Positions 1-10,557 of a DNA stretch of 64,000 nt are shown piece by piece. The position numbers and the translations under genes were made by a program. The notes beneath the pieces are model-generated. The model did no database searches. It had not been told where the DNA came from and saw only the letters and a program-made list of their open reading frames with translations. Every line of letters starts with the position of its first letter. The first letter of the stretch is position 1. The DNA lies in NCBI RefSeq assembly GCF_001577265.1, contig NZ_CP014517.1, positions 3,260,501 through 3,324,500 of the forward strand, written 5' to 3'. The stretch comes from Variovorax sp. PAMC 28711 (lineage in GTDB: Bacteria; Pseudomonadota; Gammaproteobacteria; Burkholderiales; Burkholderiaceae_C).

Positions 1-291
1 GAGCTGCTGGGTCTTGCAACTGGCATGGTGGCCCTCGCACTCTGCAAGGCGACGGCCGTGCAGATCGAGCGGGCCGAGGTTGTCGAGAAGCGGCCCCGGC
101 GACGCGGCAATCATCTGGTGGGCACGGTGACCAAGGTGACGCGCGGCGAGAACGGCGACGAAATCGTCGTCGCGCTGGCAGGGGCGCAGCAACTCGTCGG
201 CTTCGCGGCCAGCAGCAGCGGCTTGCGCACGCGGCAGCGCGTGGCTGCGAGCGTGGACGAAGCGGCGGTGGTGGTGGCACTGCCGGGCTGA
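1..291 (+). CDS. modE: ModE-type molybdate-responsive regulator, C-terminal fragment
   Basis: The reading frame is open from the first base and stops at 289-291, so only the last 96 residues are present. They read as the end of one molybdate-binding TOBE repeat and a complete second one: the block around GNHLVGTVTKVTRG is the typical start of a TOBE/MOP unit, followed by a valine-rich beta segment. ModE proteins bind molybdate through such paired domains and control molybdate uptake and molybdoenzyme genes. The N-terminal helix-turn-helix would lie outside the window. The position a short distance from a molybdenum-hydroxylase operon fits. A molybdate ABC ATPase (ModC) also ends in TOBE domains and cannot be fully excluded. 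Confidence 0.7.
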   Translation, partial: ELLGLATGMVALALCKATAVQIERAEVVEKRPRRRGNHLVGTVTKVTRGENGDEIVVALAGAQQLVGFAASSSGLRTRQRVAASVDEAAVVVALPG

Positions 292-338
292 GTGCGCCCG
301 ATCGGCTTCAAAATAGAGGCCATCAAGGAAACGAATTC

Positions 339-614
339 ATGAACGACACGCCACAAGCTCCCGCGACCATGGACACTTCATCCGCGCCGCCGCTGCCCGA
401 TCACCTGTCGATCGATCCGCGCAGCCCGCACCATGTGGCTGCCGTTTTCGAGCACGACATCGGCATCCGCTTCAACGGCAAAGACCGGCTCGACGTGGAG
501 GAATACTGCGTGAGCGAAGGCTGGGTCAAGGTGCCTGCAGGCAAGACGCTCGATCGCAAGGGCAAGCCGCTGTTGATCAAGATCAAGGGCAAAGTCGAGG
601 CGTTTTACCGTTAG
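339..614 (+). CDS. DUF3297 family small protein
   Basis: This 91-residue soluble protein has a low-complexity Pro/Ser/Ala start (about residues 1-20) followed by a conserved-looking core. The core holds the LSIDPRSPHH segment, a central IGIRFNGKDR stretch and a lysine-rich end. It matches my recollection of the DUF3297 family, common in proteobacteria and without assigned function. The ATG lies after a moderately purine-rich stretch (AAGGAAACG). Its stop codon overlaps the stop of the convergent regulator gene by 4 bp, so the two genes are transcribed towards each other. Confidence 0.75.
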   Translation: MNDTPQAPATMDTSSAPPLPDHLSIDPRSPHHVAAVFEHDIGIRFNGKDRLDVEEYCVSEGWVKVPAGKTLDRKGKPLLIKIKGKVEAFYR

Positions 615-1753
615 TTGCGGCCACCGCGCGCCAGCTTGCGATACACCGTCGCCCGGCTGATGCCGAGCACGCGCGCCGCTTCGGCGACGTTGCCGCGTGC
701 CTCGTCGACCGCCTTGCGGATCAGCGCGGTCTCGACGTCGCGCAAGCGAGGCGGCGGACGCATCGCCGTAGTCTCGGGGTCGCTTGCGCCTTCGCGCGCC
801 ATCTGTGGCCTGGCCTGCAGCCTGAGACCTGACCAAAGCGGCACTTCGAGCACGGCGCCATCACCGCGTCTCGCAGCGTCCCACAGCATCGTCCACGGCA
901 ACGCGAACAGGTCGCTCGCATGCAGGCGTGCCGAGGTCGCCGGCCCGGCCAGCGCGGGCTGCAGCATCTCCCGTGCCGCAGCGTTGCTGCCCGTGACGTG
1001 GCCTTCCTCGTCCAGGCCGAGCAGGCCTTCGGACTCGGCACTGCCGCCATAGCCGGGCCAGTTCAGGCGCACCAGCAGCGCGTGTGGCCGCTGCAGCACC
1101 AGCGCGTTTTCGATGCTGCGGACCGACAGCGCCGCCAGGTGCTTGAGCTCGGGCCGTTCGACCACGTTGACGCCGGTCAGGTCCAGCATGCCGACGCAGC
1201 GGCCATCGGGCCCGAACAGCGGCGCACCGGCGCAGCTGTAGTGGCGGGTGTCGTCGAAGAAATGTTCGCCGCGGTGCAGCCACACCGGCTGCAATTCGGC
1301 CAGCGCCGCGCCGATGGCGGTGGTGCCGACGGCACGCTCCGACAGATCGACGCCGATGCGCGCAATGTCCACGGCAGGCCGTTCGGCATTCGCCGGCAGG
1401 CCGCGAACATCGACCACGACGCCGCGCGCGTCGGTCAGGATCGCGAAATAACGGGTCGCCGCAATGGCGCGCGCCAGCCGGTCGAGCACTGGGCGGGCTG
1501 CGGTGACCAGGTCATGGCTGTTCAGGGCCGCACGCTTTGCCTCCGCCACCGACACCGCATCGAACGCAATGCGCTGTCGGGGCTGGCGGCCCGCCGACAG
1601 GCAGCGTTGCCAGGAGCGGGTGATGAAAGGTTCGATGCGCATGGGCGCCGCGCTGGCGGCGCTGTCGTGGTCGAGCAGCGCGCGACGCGCCTGTGCGATC
1701 ACGGCGCTGCGTTCGGGCGGGATCGGCGGCAAGAGGGGGGAGGGCGACAGCAT
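611..1753 (-). CDS. GAF-domain regulator with Fis-type HTH (AcoR-like, no AAA+ domain)
   Basis: The 380-residue protein has a GAF-type sensory region (about residues 60-215, including the segment ERAVGTTAIGAAL typical of AcoR-like activators). A linker follows, and a C-terminal Fis/NtrC-type helix-turn-helix occupies about residues 340-378 (NVAEAARVLGISRATVYRKL). The sigma-54-interacting AAA+ module with its GAFTGA motif, which links these two parts in true AcoR, is absent. It therefore probably acts with ordinary sigma-70 promoters. It is divergent from the cox operon across a 151-bp gap with inverted repeats, which makes it the likely cox regulator. The effector is unknown. Confidence 0.8.
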   Translation of the reverse strand: MLSPSPLLPPIPPERSAVIAQARRALLDHDSAASAAPMRIEPFITRSWQRCLSAGRQPRQRIAFDAVSVAEAKRAALNSHDLVTAARPVLDRLARAIAATRYFAILTDARGVVVDVRGLPANAERPAVDIARIGVDLSERAVGTTAIGAALAELQPVWLHRGEHFFDDTRHYSCAGAPLFGPDGRCVGMLDLTGVNVVERPELKHLAALSVRSIENALVLQRPHALLVRLNWPGYGGSAESEGLLGLDEEGHVTGSNAAAREMLQPALAGPATSARLHASDLFALPWTMLWDAARRGDGAVLEVPLWSGLRLQARPQMAREGASDPETTAMRPPPRLRDVETALIRKAVDEARGNVAEAARVLGISRATVYRKLARGGRN

Positions 1754-1784
1754 CGGGGGTTCTTTTTTTCGGGCGCTGTTTCAT

Positions 1785-1799
1785 TTTGAGAATTTCAAA
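1785..1799. promoter_or_regulatory. Inverted repeat in regulator/cox intergenic region
   Basis: TTTGA-N5-TCAAA is a perfect 5-bp-arm palindrome in the only AT-rich part of the gap between the Fis-type regulator gene and coxS. It sits 32 bp upstream of the regulator start codon and about 105 bp upstream of coxS. It could be an operator or a promoter element. This is inferred from symmetry and position only. Confidence 0.35.
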
Positions 1800-1815
1800 G
1801 CCGGGGCGCAAGCGT

Positions 1816-1831
1816 CTAGGGTTTTGCCTAG
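1816..1831. promoter_or_regulatory. Inverted repeat CTAGG-N6-CCTAG upstream of coxS
   Basis: A perfect 5-bp-arm inverted repeat (CTAGG, spacer GTTTTG, CCTAG) lies 73 bp before the coxS start. CTAG is rare in GC-rich proteobacterial DNA, so two copies 11 bp apart stand out. It is a plausible binding site for the divergent regulator or another dimeric factor. Confidence 0.4.
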
Positions 1832-1904
1832 GATGAGGCCCCCGACCGACGCCGAAGATGCAGTTCGCCGGAAACAGCCATCACCCATTGCAGGAGACAG
1901 CCAC

Positions 1905-2399
1905 ATGCAGGTCCAGCTCACGGTCAACGGCCGCGACGTCACGGTCGACGCGCCGCCCAACACCTTCCTCGTGCACGCGATCCGCGAGCACCTCCACCTC
2001 ACGGGAACCCACGTCGGCTGCGACACCGCCCAGTGCGGCGCCTGCACTGTCCATGTGAACGGGCGCGCGATCAAGTCATGCAACGTACTGGTGGCCCAGG
2101 TCGCCGGCGCCGAGGTGACGACCATCGAGGGCATCGCAGAGGCCGACGGCACCATGCACCCGATGCAGGCCGCCTTCAAGGAGTGCCACGGGTTGCAATG
2201 CGGCTTCTGCACCCCGGGCATGGTGATGAGCGCCATCGACTTGTGCACCTACCACCCCGGGTCGAGCGAGACCGAAATCCGCGCGCTGCTCGACGGCAAC
2301 ATCTGCCGCTGCACGGGCTACCAGAACATCGTCAAGTCCGTGCAGATGGGCGGTGAAGCAATGCTGGCCGCACCGGCCAAGTCGGCCGTCACGGCCTGA
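1905..2399 (+). CDS. coxS: Molybdenum hydroxylase 2Fe-2S subunit (CoxS-like)
   Basis: The 164-residue iron-sulfur subunit of a xanthine-oxidase-family enzyme carries electrons from the molybdenum site to FAD. The plant-type [2Fe-2S] ligands are Cys39, Cys44, Cys47 and Cys59. The second cluster is formed by the CGFC pair (Cys99, Cys102) and CRC (Cys134, Cys136). The reading frame is open far upstream, but the ATG at 1905 follows AGGAGA at a good distance and begins the conserved MQVQLTVNG start. It is the first gene of a coxS-L-M-D-E-G-I operon, with coxL 10 bp downstream. Confidence 0.95.
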   Translation: MQVQLTVNGRDVTVDAPPNTFLVHAIREHLHLTGTHVGCDTAQCGACTVHVNGRAIKSCNVLVAQVAGAEVTTIEGIAEADGTMHPMQAAFKECHGLQCGFCTPGMVMSAIDLCTYHPGSSETEIRALLDGNICRCTGYQNIVKSVQMGGEAMLAAPAKSAVTA

Positions 2400-2409
2400 G
2401 GGGAACGAC

Positions 2410-4854
<2,445 letters not shown>

Positions 4855-4874
4855 ACACAGAAGGAATAAACCCC

Positions 4875-5666
4875 ATGTACGCCTTCACACTCGAACGTCC
4901 CGCCTCCGTCGCCGACGCCGCCCGGCTGGCCGGCGCGGGCGGCAAGCCGCTGGCCGGCGGACAGACCCTGCTGGCCTCGATGAAGCTGCGCTTGTCGGCG
5001 CCCGACCAACTGGTCGACCTGAGTGGTGTGCCGGAACTCAGCGGCATCCAGAAGGATGCCGGCGCTATCACCATCGGCGCCATGTCGCGCCACCTCGAGG
5101 TCGCGAACAGCGCCGACGTGAAGGCGGCCTACCCGGCGCTCGCCGACCTGGCCTCGCGCATCGGCGACCGCCAGGTGCGCGCCATGGGCACGCTCGGCGG
5201 CTCCGTCGCCAACAACGACCCGGCCGCCTGCTACCCGAGCGCGGTGTTGGGCTCCGGCGCAACCGTGATCACCAACAAGCGCGAGATCGCAGCAGACGAT
5301 TTCTTCCAGGGCCTGTTCACCACCGCGCTGGAAGACGGCGAACTGATCACCGCGATCCGCTTCCCGATCCCCCAACGCGCCGTCTACGAAAAGCTGCGGC
5401 AGAAGGCCTCGCACTTTCCGCTCGTCGGCGTGTTCGTCGCGCAGTACGACAGCGGCGTGCGCGTCGCGATCACCGGCGCCGGCAACGGCGTGTTCCGGCA
5501 CAAGGGCCTGGAAGAGGCGCTCACGAAGAGCTTCACGCCCGAGTCGGCGGCCGCGGTCAAGATCGAATCCGGCGACCTGAACGGAGACTTGCATGCGTCG
5601 GCGGCGTACCGCGCCAACCTCATCAGCGTGCTCACGCAACGCGCTGTCAAGCAGATGCTCGGCTAA
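4875..5666 (+). CDS. coxM: Molybdenum hydroxylase FAD subunit (CoxM-like)
   Basis: This 263-residue medium subunit passes electrons from the iron-sulfur subunit through FAD to an acceptor. Two FAD-binding motifs are visible: AGGQTLL at residues 27-33 and TLGGSVANNDPA from residue 106, the pyrophosphate-binding pair of this family. The C-terminal CO-dehydrogenase flavoprotein domain ends at about residue 262. It starts 20 bp after coxL behind AAGGAA and belongs to the same operon. The length is slightly shorter than that of form I CoxM (about 288). Confidence 0.93.
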   Translation: MYAFTLERPASVADAARLAGAGGKPLAGGQTLLASMKLRLSAPDQLVDLSGVPELSGIQKDAGAITIGAMSRHLEVANSADVKAAYPALADLASRIGDRQVRAMGTLGGSVANNDPAACYPSAVLGSGATVITNKREIAADDFFQGLFTTALEDGELITAIRFPIPQRAVYEKLRQKASHFPLVGVFVAQYDSGVRVAITGAGNGVFRHKGLEEALTKSFTPESAAAVKIESGDLNGDLHASAAYRANLISVLTQRAVKQMLG

Positions 5667-5676
5667 GCTGGGGCGG

Positions 5677-6575
<899 letters not shown>

Positions 6576-6579
<4 letters not shown>

Positions 6580-7784
6580 CCACCGCCGGCGTCTCGCAGC
6601 TCGGCGATGCGCGCACCGGCAAGCTCGGCGGCAACATCGTGGCTTTTGGTCGCGCGCTGCGGCGCGCCGGCGTGCGCACCGACCCGGCTCGCATCGCGCT
6701 CGCCACCGATGCCGTGGCGCTGATCGGCGTCGATGAACGCGCGGATATGTGCGCCGCCATGGAAGCGGTGATGGTCAGCCGCGAGCAGGACCGCATGGTG
6801 TTTCGCGAACTGTTCGATGCTTGGTTCCGCGACCCCGAACTGGCCAACAAGTTGCTCGCGCAGATGCTGCCGAGCGCCGAGGGAAAAGCCGAGCCTTCCA
6901 AGCGCCGACCCCGCGTGCGCGAGGCGCTGAGCGCGCCGCGCGAACCGATGCAGGCCGCGCAGACCGAACGCGAGGTCGACTTCGACGCGGCGATGACCGC
7001 CAGCGACCGGCAACTGCAAAAGCACGCGGATTTCAACGCGCTGGGCGCGTCCGAATACCGCCTCGTCGAGCGGCTCGCGCGCGACATCGCGCTGCCGGTG
7101 CCGACGGTGCCGTCGCGCCGGCTGCGCGTTGCCAACGGCGTCAGTTCGCACGCGCGCATGCATTGGCCCGGCGTGCTGCAACACGCCGCGCGCACGGGCG
7201 GCGAGATGCTGCGGCTGCCGCGGCTTGCGCGACGCGAAGAACCGTTGCCACTGCTCGTGCTGGTCGACGTGTCGGGGTCGATGGAGCGTTATGCGCGCCT
7301 GCTGCTGGCGTTCCTGCATGCCGCCACGCGCCGCGCGGGTCGACGCGATGTGTTCGCCTTCGGCTCGCATCTGACCGATCTGACGCCGGCCTTCCGCGCT
7401 GCCGACACGGACGACATGCTGGCACTGGCCAATGCGGCCATCGACGACTTCGCGGGCGGCACGCGGTTCGGCGATTCGCTCGCCGAACTGCACCGCCTGC
7501 ACGCGCGGCGGCTGATCGGCCGGCGCACCCTCACGCTGGTCATCAGCGACGGCCTCGACACCGGCGAGCCCGAGCTGCTGGAACGCGAGCTGCTCTGGCT
7601 CAAGCGCCACTCGCGCCGGCTGCTGTGGCTCAATCCGCTGCTGCGCTATGAGGGCTATGCCCCGTTGGCGCGTGGGGCCAGCGTGCTGCATCGCCATGCG
7701 GACGCGATGCTCGCCGTCCACAATTTGAGTGCCCTCGGACAACTGGCCGCGAGCCTCGCGGCCTTGATGCGGTCGGGCCGCTGA
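6576..7784 (+). CDS. coxE: VWA-domain protein (CoxE-like)
   Basis: The 402-residue protein contains a von Willebrand factor A domain in its C-terminal half. The MIDAS residues are visible as DVSGS (231-235), a GGTRFGDSL threonine segment and VISDGLDTG. CoxE proteins work with the MoxR ATPase CoxD in cofactor maturation of molybdenum hydroxylases. I chose the GTG at 6576 because it overlaps the coxD stop as GTGA and starts just before the first conserved segment. The frame is open further upstream only as a shadow of coxD. Confidence 0.88.
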
Positions 7785-7824
7785 GCGACCGACGCCACGA
7801 CCAGAAACCAAGAAGGAAACCCCC

Positions 7825-8391
7825 ATGGAAATGCTCGGCCACCGCCCTCTCGCCATCACCCAACAGCAAGCCTGGGAAGCGCTCAACGACCCCGAAACGC
7901 TGAAGAAGTGCATCCCCGGCTGCGACAAGTTCGAGCTCACCGGCGACAACACCTACAGCGTGGCGCTGGCGCTCAAGATCGGCCCGGTGTCGGCCAAGTT
8001 CCAGGGCAAGGTGATGCTCTCGGACATCGTGCCGCCCGACGGCTACAAGCTCACCTTCGAGGGGCAGGGCGGCGTGGCCGGCTTCGCCAAGGGCGCGTCC
8101 AGCGTCACGCTCAAGCCTGCGGATGCGGGCGCCGACGGTTGCTCGCTCGACTACACCGTGCAGGCGCAAGTCGGCGGCAAGATCGCGCAGCTCGGCCAGC
8201 GCCTGATCGACGGGGCCGCCAAGTCGACGGCTGACGACTTCTTCAAGCGCTTCGAAGCCGAGATGCAAAGCCGCTACGGGCCGCCGCCCGCCACGCCGGA
8301 CGCGGTCGACATGGCCGCACCCGCGCCCGAAAAGACCGGCGCAGTGGCCGGCTTCATGCACAAGATGGGGCTCGGCAAGAAGGCCGACTGA
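7825..8391 (+). CDS. coxG: CoxG, SRPBCC-family membrane-recruitment protein
   Basis: The 188-residue protein has an SRPBCC (START-like) fold over about residues 1-145, with the family start LAITQQQAWEALND and the CIPGCDKFEL segment. A Pro/Ala linker follows, then a C-terminal short helix ending in lysines (MGLGKKAD). CoxG tethers CO dehydrogenase to the membrane in Oligotropha and handles quinone in mycobacteria. The C-terminal tail is the expected membrane-contact part. The gene follows coxE by 40 bp behind AAGGAA and is 2 bp from coxI. Confidence 0.9.
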   Translation: MEMLGHRPLAITQQQAWEALNDPETLKKCIPGCDKFELTGDNTYSVALALKIGPVSAKFQGKVMLSDIVPPDGYKLTFEGQGGVAGFAKGASSVTLKPADAGADGCSLDYTVQAQVGGKIAQLGQRLIDGAAKSTADDFFKRFEAEMQSRYGPPPATPDAVDMAAPAPEKTGAVAGFMHKMGLGKKAD

Positions 8392-8393
8392 GC

Positions 8394-9416
8394 ATGGAAA
8401 ACCTCGACGTGATGGTGCTGCGCACATTGCGCGACTGGCGCCGCGCGGGCCGACGGGCCTTGCTCACCACGGTCGTGCGCACCTGGGGGTCGTCGCCGCG
8501 GCCGGTCGGTTCGATCATGGCGCTGGCGGAAGACGGTGCGGTGGTCGGCTCGGTGTCGGGTGGCTGCATCGAGGACGACCTCATCGCGCGCTACAGCCGC
8601 GCGCATGGCGCGGGCGAGCCGATGCCCAGCGGTGCGCCTGCGCTCGTCAAGTACGGCATCACGGCCGACGAGGCGCATCGCTTCGGGCTGCCCTGCGGCG
8701 GCACGCTGGAGCTGCTGCTCGAATACGACCCCGATGCAGCGTCGCTGGATTCGCTGGTGTCGCTGCTCGAAACAGGGCGAATGGTGCAGCGCGCTGTGTC
8801 GCTTGACGATGGCGTCGTGACGCTCGCCGAAGCGACAGCACCCGATGCGCTGTCGGTGAGCGCAACCGAACTTGTCAACACCTTCGGCCCCGAGTACCGC
8901 ATGCTGCTGATCGGGGCCGGCCAGCTGGCCGAATACCTGGCGACCATGGCGCAGTTCAGCGGCTTCGCCGTGACCCTGTGCGACCCTCGCATCGAATACC
9001 GCACCGCCTGGTCACTGCCCGGCGTGGCGCTCACCACCGAGATGCCCGACGACGCCGTCACGGCGTTTCGCCCCGATCGCCGCAGTTGCGTCGTGGCGCT
9101 CACCCACGATCCGAAGCTGGACGACCTCGCGCTGCTCGAAGCGCTGGAAACCGACGCCTTCTATGTCGGTGCCATCGGTTCCCGTCGCAATGCGGCGTCG
9201 CGTCGCGAGCGCCTGATCGAGCACTTCGACCAGACCGCCGAATCGCTCGCGCGCCTGCGTGGCCCGATCGGCATCTACATCGGCAGCAAGACGCCGCCCG
9301 AGATCGCGGTCAGCGTGATGGCGGAAATCCTCGCGGTGAAGAATGCGGTGAGGCTACCGCGCGAAACCGAGGTGGCACTGGCCAAGACACTGCACGGCGA
9401 TCCCGCGTCGGCATAG
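8394..9416 (+). CDS. coxI: XdhC/CoxI family molybdenum cofactor maturation protein
   Basis: The 340-residue protein has an N-terminal XdhC/CoxI domain (residues 1-100; the segment GSVSGGCIEDDL is typical). A C-terminal Rossmann-type XdhC domain contains LIGAGQLAEYL and VGAIGSRRN. XdhC-family proteins bind the molybdenum cofactor and help insert the sulfurated form into xanthine-dehydrogenase-type enzymes. As the last gene of the cox operon it presumably serves CoxL. It starts 2 bp after coxG. No mobA-like cytidylyltransferase gene is visible in this operon. Confidence 0.88.
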   Translation: MENLDVMVLRTLRDWRRAGRRALLTTVVRTWGSSPRPVGSIMALAEDGAVVGSVSGGCIEDDLIARYSRAHGAGEPMPSGAPALVKYGITADEAHRFGLPCGGTLELLLEYDPDAASLDSLVSLLETGRMVQRAVSLDDGVVTLAEATAPDALSVSATELVNTFGPEYRMLLIGAGQLAEYLATMAQFSGFAVTLCDPRIEYRTAWSLPGVALTTEMPDDAVTAFRPDRRSCVVALTHDPKLDDLALLEALETDAFYVGAIGSRRNAASRRERLIEHFDQTAESLARLRGPIGIYIGSKTPPEIAVSVMAEILAVKNAVRLPRETEVALAKTLHGDPASA

Positions 9417-9420
9417 CGGC

Positions 9421-9711
9421 TCACGCCGCGATGCCCGACTCGCGGATGCGCGCGGCCATCTGGTGGGGCGCGCCGCGAAGCGACGTCGTCGAACACGATC
9501 CGAGCGAGCGTCCTGCGAACTGGAGATCGACCCGCGGGAAGTAAGGTTGCAACGCATCGCCGAGGTCCGACAGGCAGCTCTCCAGCGAGCCGAACTCCAG
9601 CATGCCGAACGCGCCATCGGGCCGCGTCGCGACGCAGGCGCCCGCGCCCGTGCCCACGACATAGGTGTACGCCCCGCAGCCCACGCGGCTGATGTCGGCG
9701 AGTGGTTTCAT
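9421..9711 (-). CDS. Hypothetical protein
   Basis: I do not recognise this 96-residue protein. It is rich in Gly and small residues in its first half (AYTYVVGTGAGACVATRPDG), with four cysteines and no signal peptide or membrane segment. The ATG at 9709-9711 follows a purine-rich AAGAGGT at a suitable distance, which supports translation. It is convergent with coxI (4 bp between the stops) and divergent from the response regulator downstream. Codon usage is similar to the neighbours. Confidence 0.55.
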   Translation of the reverse strand: MKPLADISRVGCGAYTYVVGTGAGACVATRPDGAFGMLEFGSLESCLSDLGDALQPYFPRVDLQFAGRSLGSCSTTSLRGAPHQMAARIRESGIAA

Positions 9712-9867
9712 TTTTTGACCTCTTGAAGTGCACTGCCCCGCAAAAACCTGCGAAAGGCACGCAAGCCGTGCTGCGTAATATGTGAAACTGGAGGTTACTC
9801 AAATGTGTCGAATTGTCTGTCCCTATAACGAGTGACACGAGGCGGCGCGATACGTGCACCTTCGCCA

Positions 9868-10557
9868 ATGCCTGACAAACCTGACACCCCTCGCATCCGC
9901 GTTGCCCTCGTCGAAGACGACATCGAGTTCCAGCAGGCGTTGCGCGACGCCACGGCCGGGGCACCCGATGTGGTGCTGCAATGGATCGCCAGCACGCGCG
10001 CTCAGGGCCTGCAGGCCCTCGAGGCGGGTGCGGTCGACGTGCTGCTGGTGGACCTGGGCCTGCCCGACGGCTCGGGCATCGACGTTATCCGGGCGGCGCA
10101 TGCGATGTGGCCCGACTGCGGGATCATGGTCAACACCGCTTTCGGCGACGAGATGCTCGTCATGCAGTCGCTGCAAGCAGGGGCGGCGGGCTACCTGCTC
10201 AAGGACAGCGCGGCGTCCAGCATGCTGACCGAGATCCGCAGCATCCACCACGGCGGCAGCCCGATCAGCCCGCTGATCGCGCGCCAGATCCTGATGCGGT
10301 TCCAGGAACAGGCGGCATCGCTGCCAGCCGTCGCCGAACCGTCGCCCGAGAAGTCCCGTGCGGTGTTGTCGCCCCGCGAGCATGAAGTGCTGGCGTACAT
10401 CACCAAGGGGTTCACCTCCGACGAGATCGCCGTCCTGATGTCGGTCTCGCGTCACACGGTGCTGACCTTCGTGCGGCGGATCTACAAAAAGCTGGTGGTG
10501 AGCTCCAAGGCCGAAGCCATCTACGAGGCCCGGCTTCAGGGTTTGCTGGATGGTTAG
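9868..10557 (+). CDS. NarL/FixJ-family response regulator
   Basis: The 229-residue protein has a receiver domain (residues 10-130, acidic pocket Glu16-Asp17-Asp18, phospho-acceptor Asp62 in LLVDLGLPDGSG). The C-terminal LuxR-type HTH spans about residues 165-225 (LSPREHEVLAYITKG). A GTG at 9832 would add 12 residues, but ATG 9868 fits the family better. Its end overlaps the start of the sensor kinase gene by 8 bp, so the two are a translationally coupled pair. Target genes cannot be read from the sequence. Confidence 0.88.
   Translation: MPDKPDTPRIRVALVEDDIEFQQALRDATAGAPDVVLQWIASTRAQGLQALEAGAVDVLLVDLGLPDGSGIDVIRAAHAMWPDCGIMVNTAFGDEMLVMQSLQAGAAGYLLKDSAASSMLTEIRSIHHGGSPISPLIARQILMRFQEQAASLPAVAEPSPEKSRAVLSPREHEVLAYITKGFTSDEIAVLMSVSRHTVLTFVRRIYKKLVVSSKAEAIYEARLQGLLDG

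Noticed and set aside
1464-1904. N-terminal extension of coxS
   Set aside because: The frame is open, but it overlaps the divergent regulator and lacks 2Fe-2S family sequence; the start at 1905 has a good ribosome-binding site.
1754-1904. Sigma-54 promoter before coxS
   Set aside because: I found no TGGCA-N7-TTGC pattern, and the regulator has no sigma-54 AAA+ domain.
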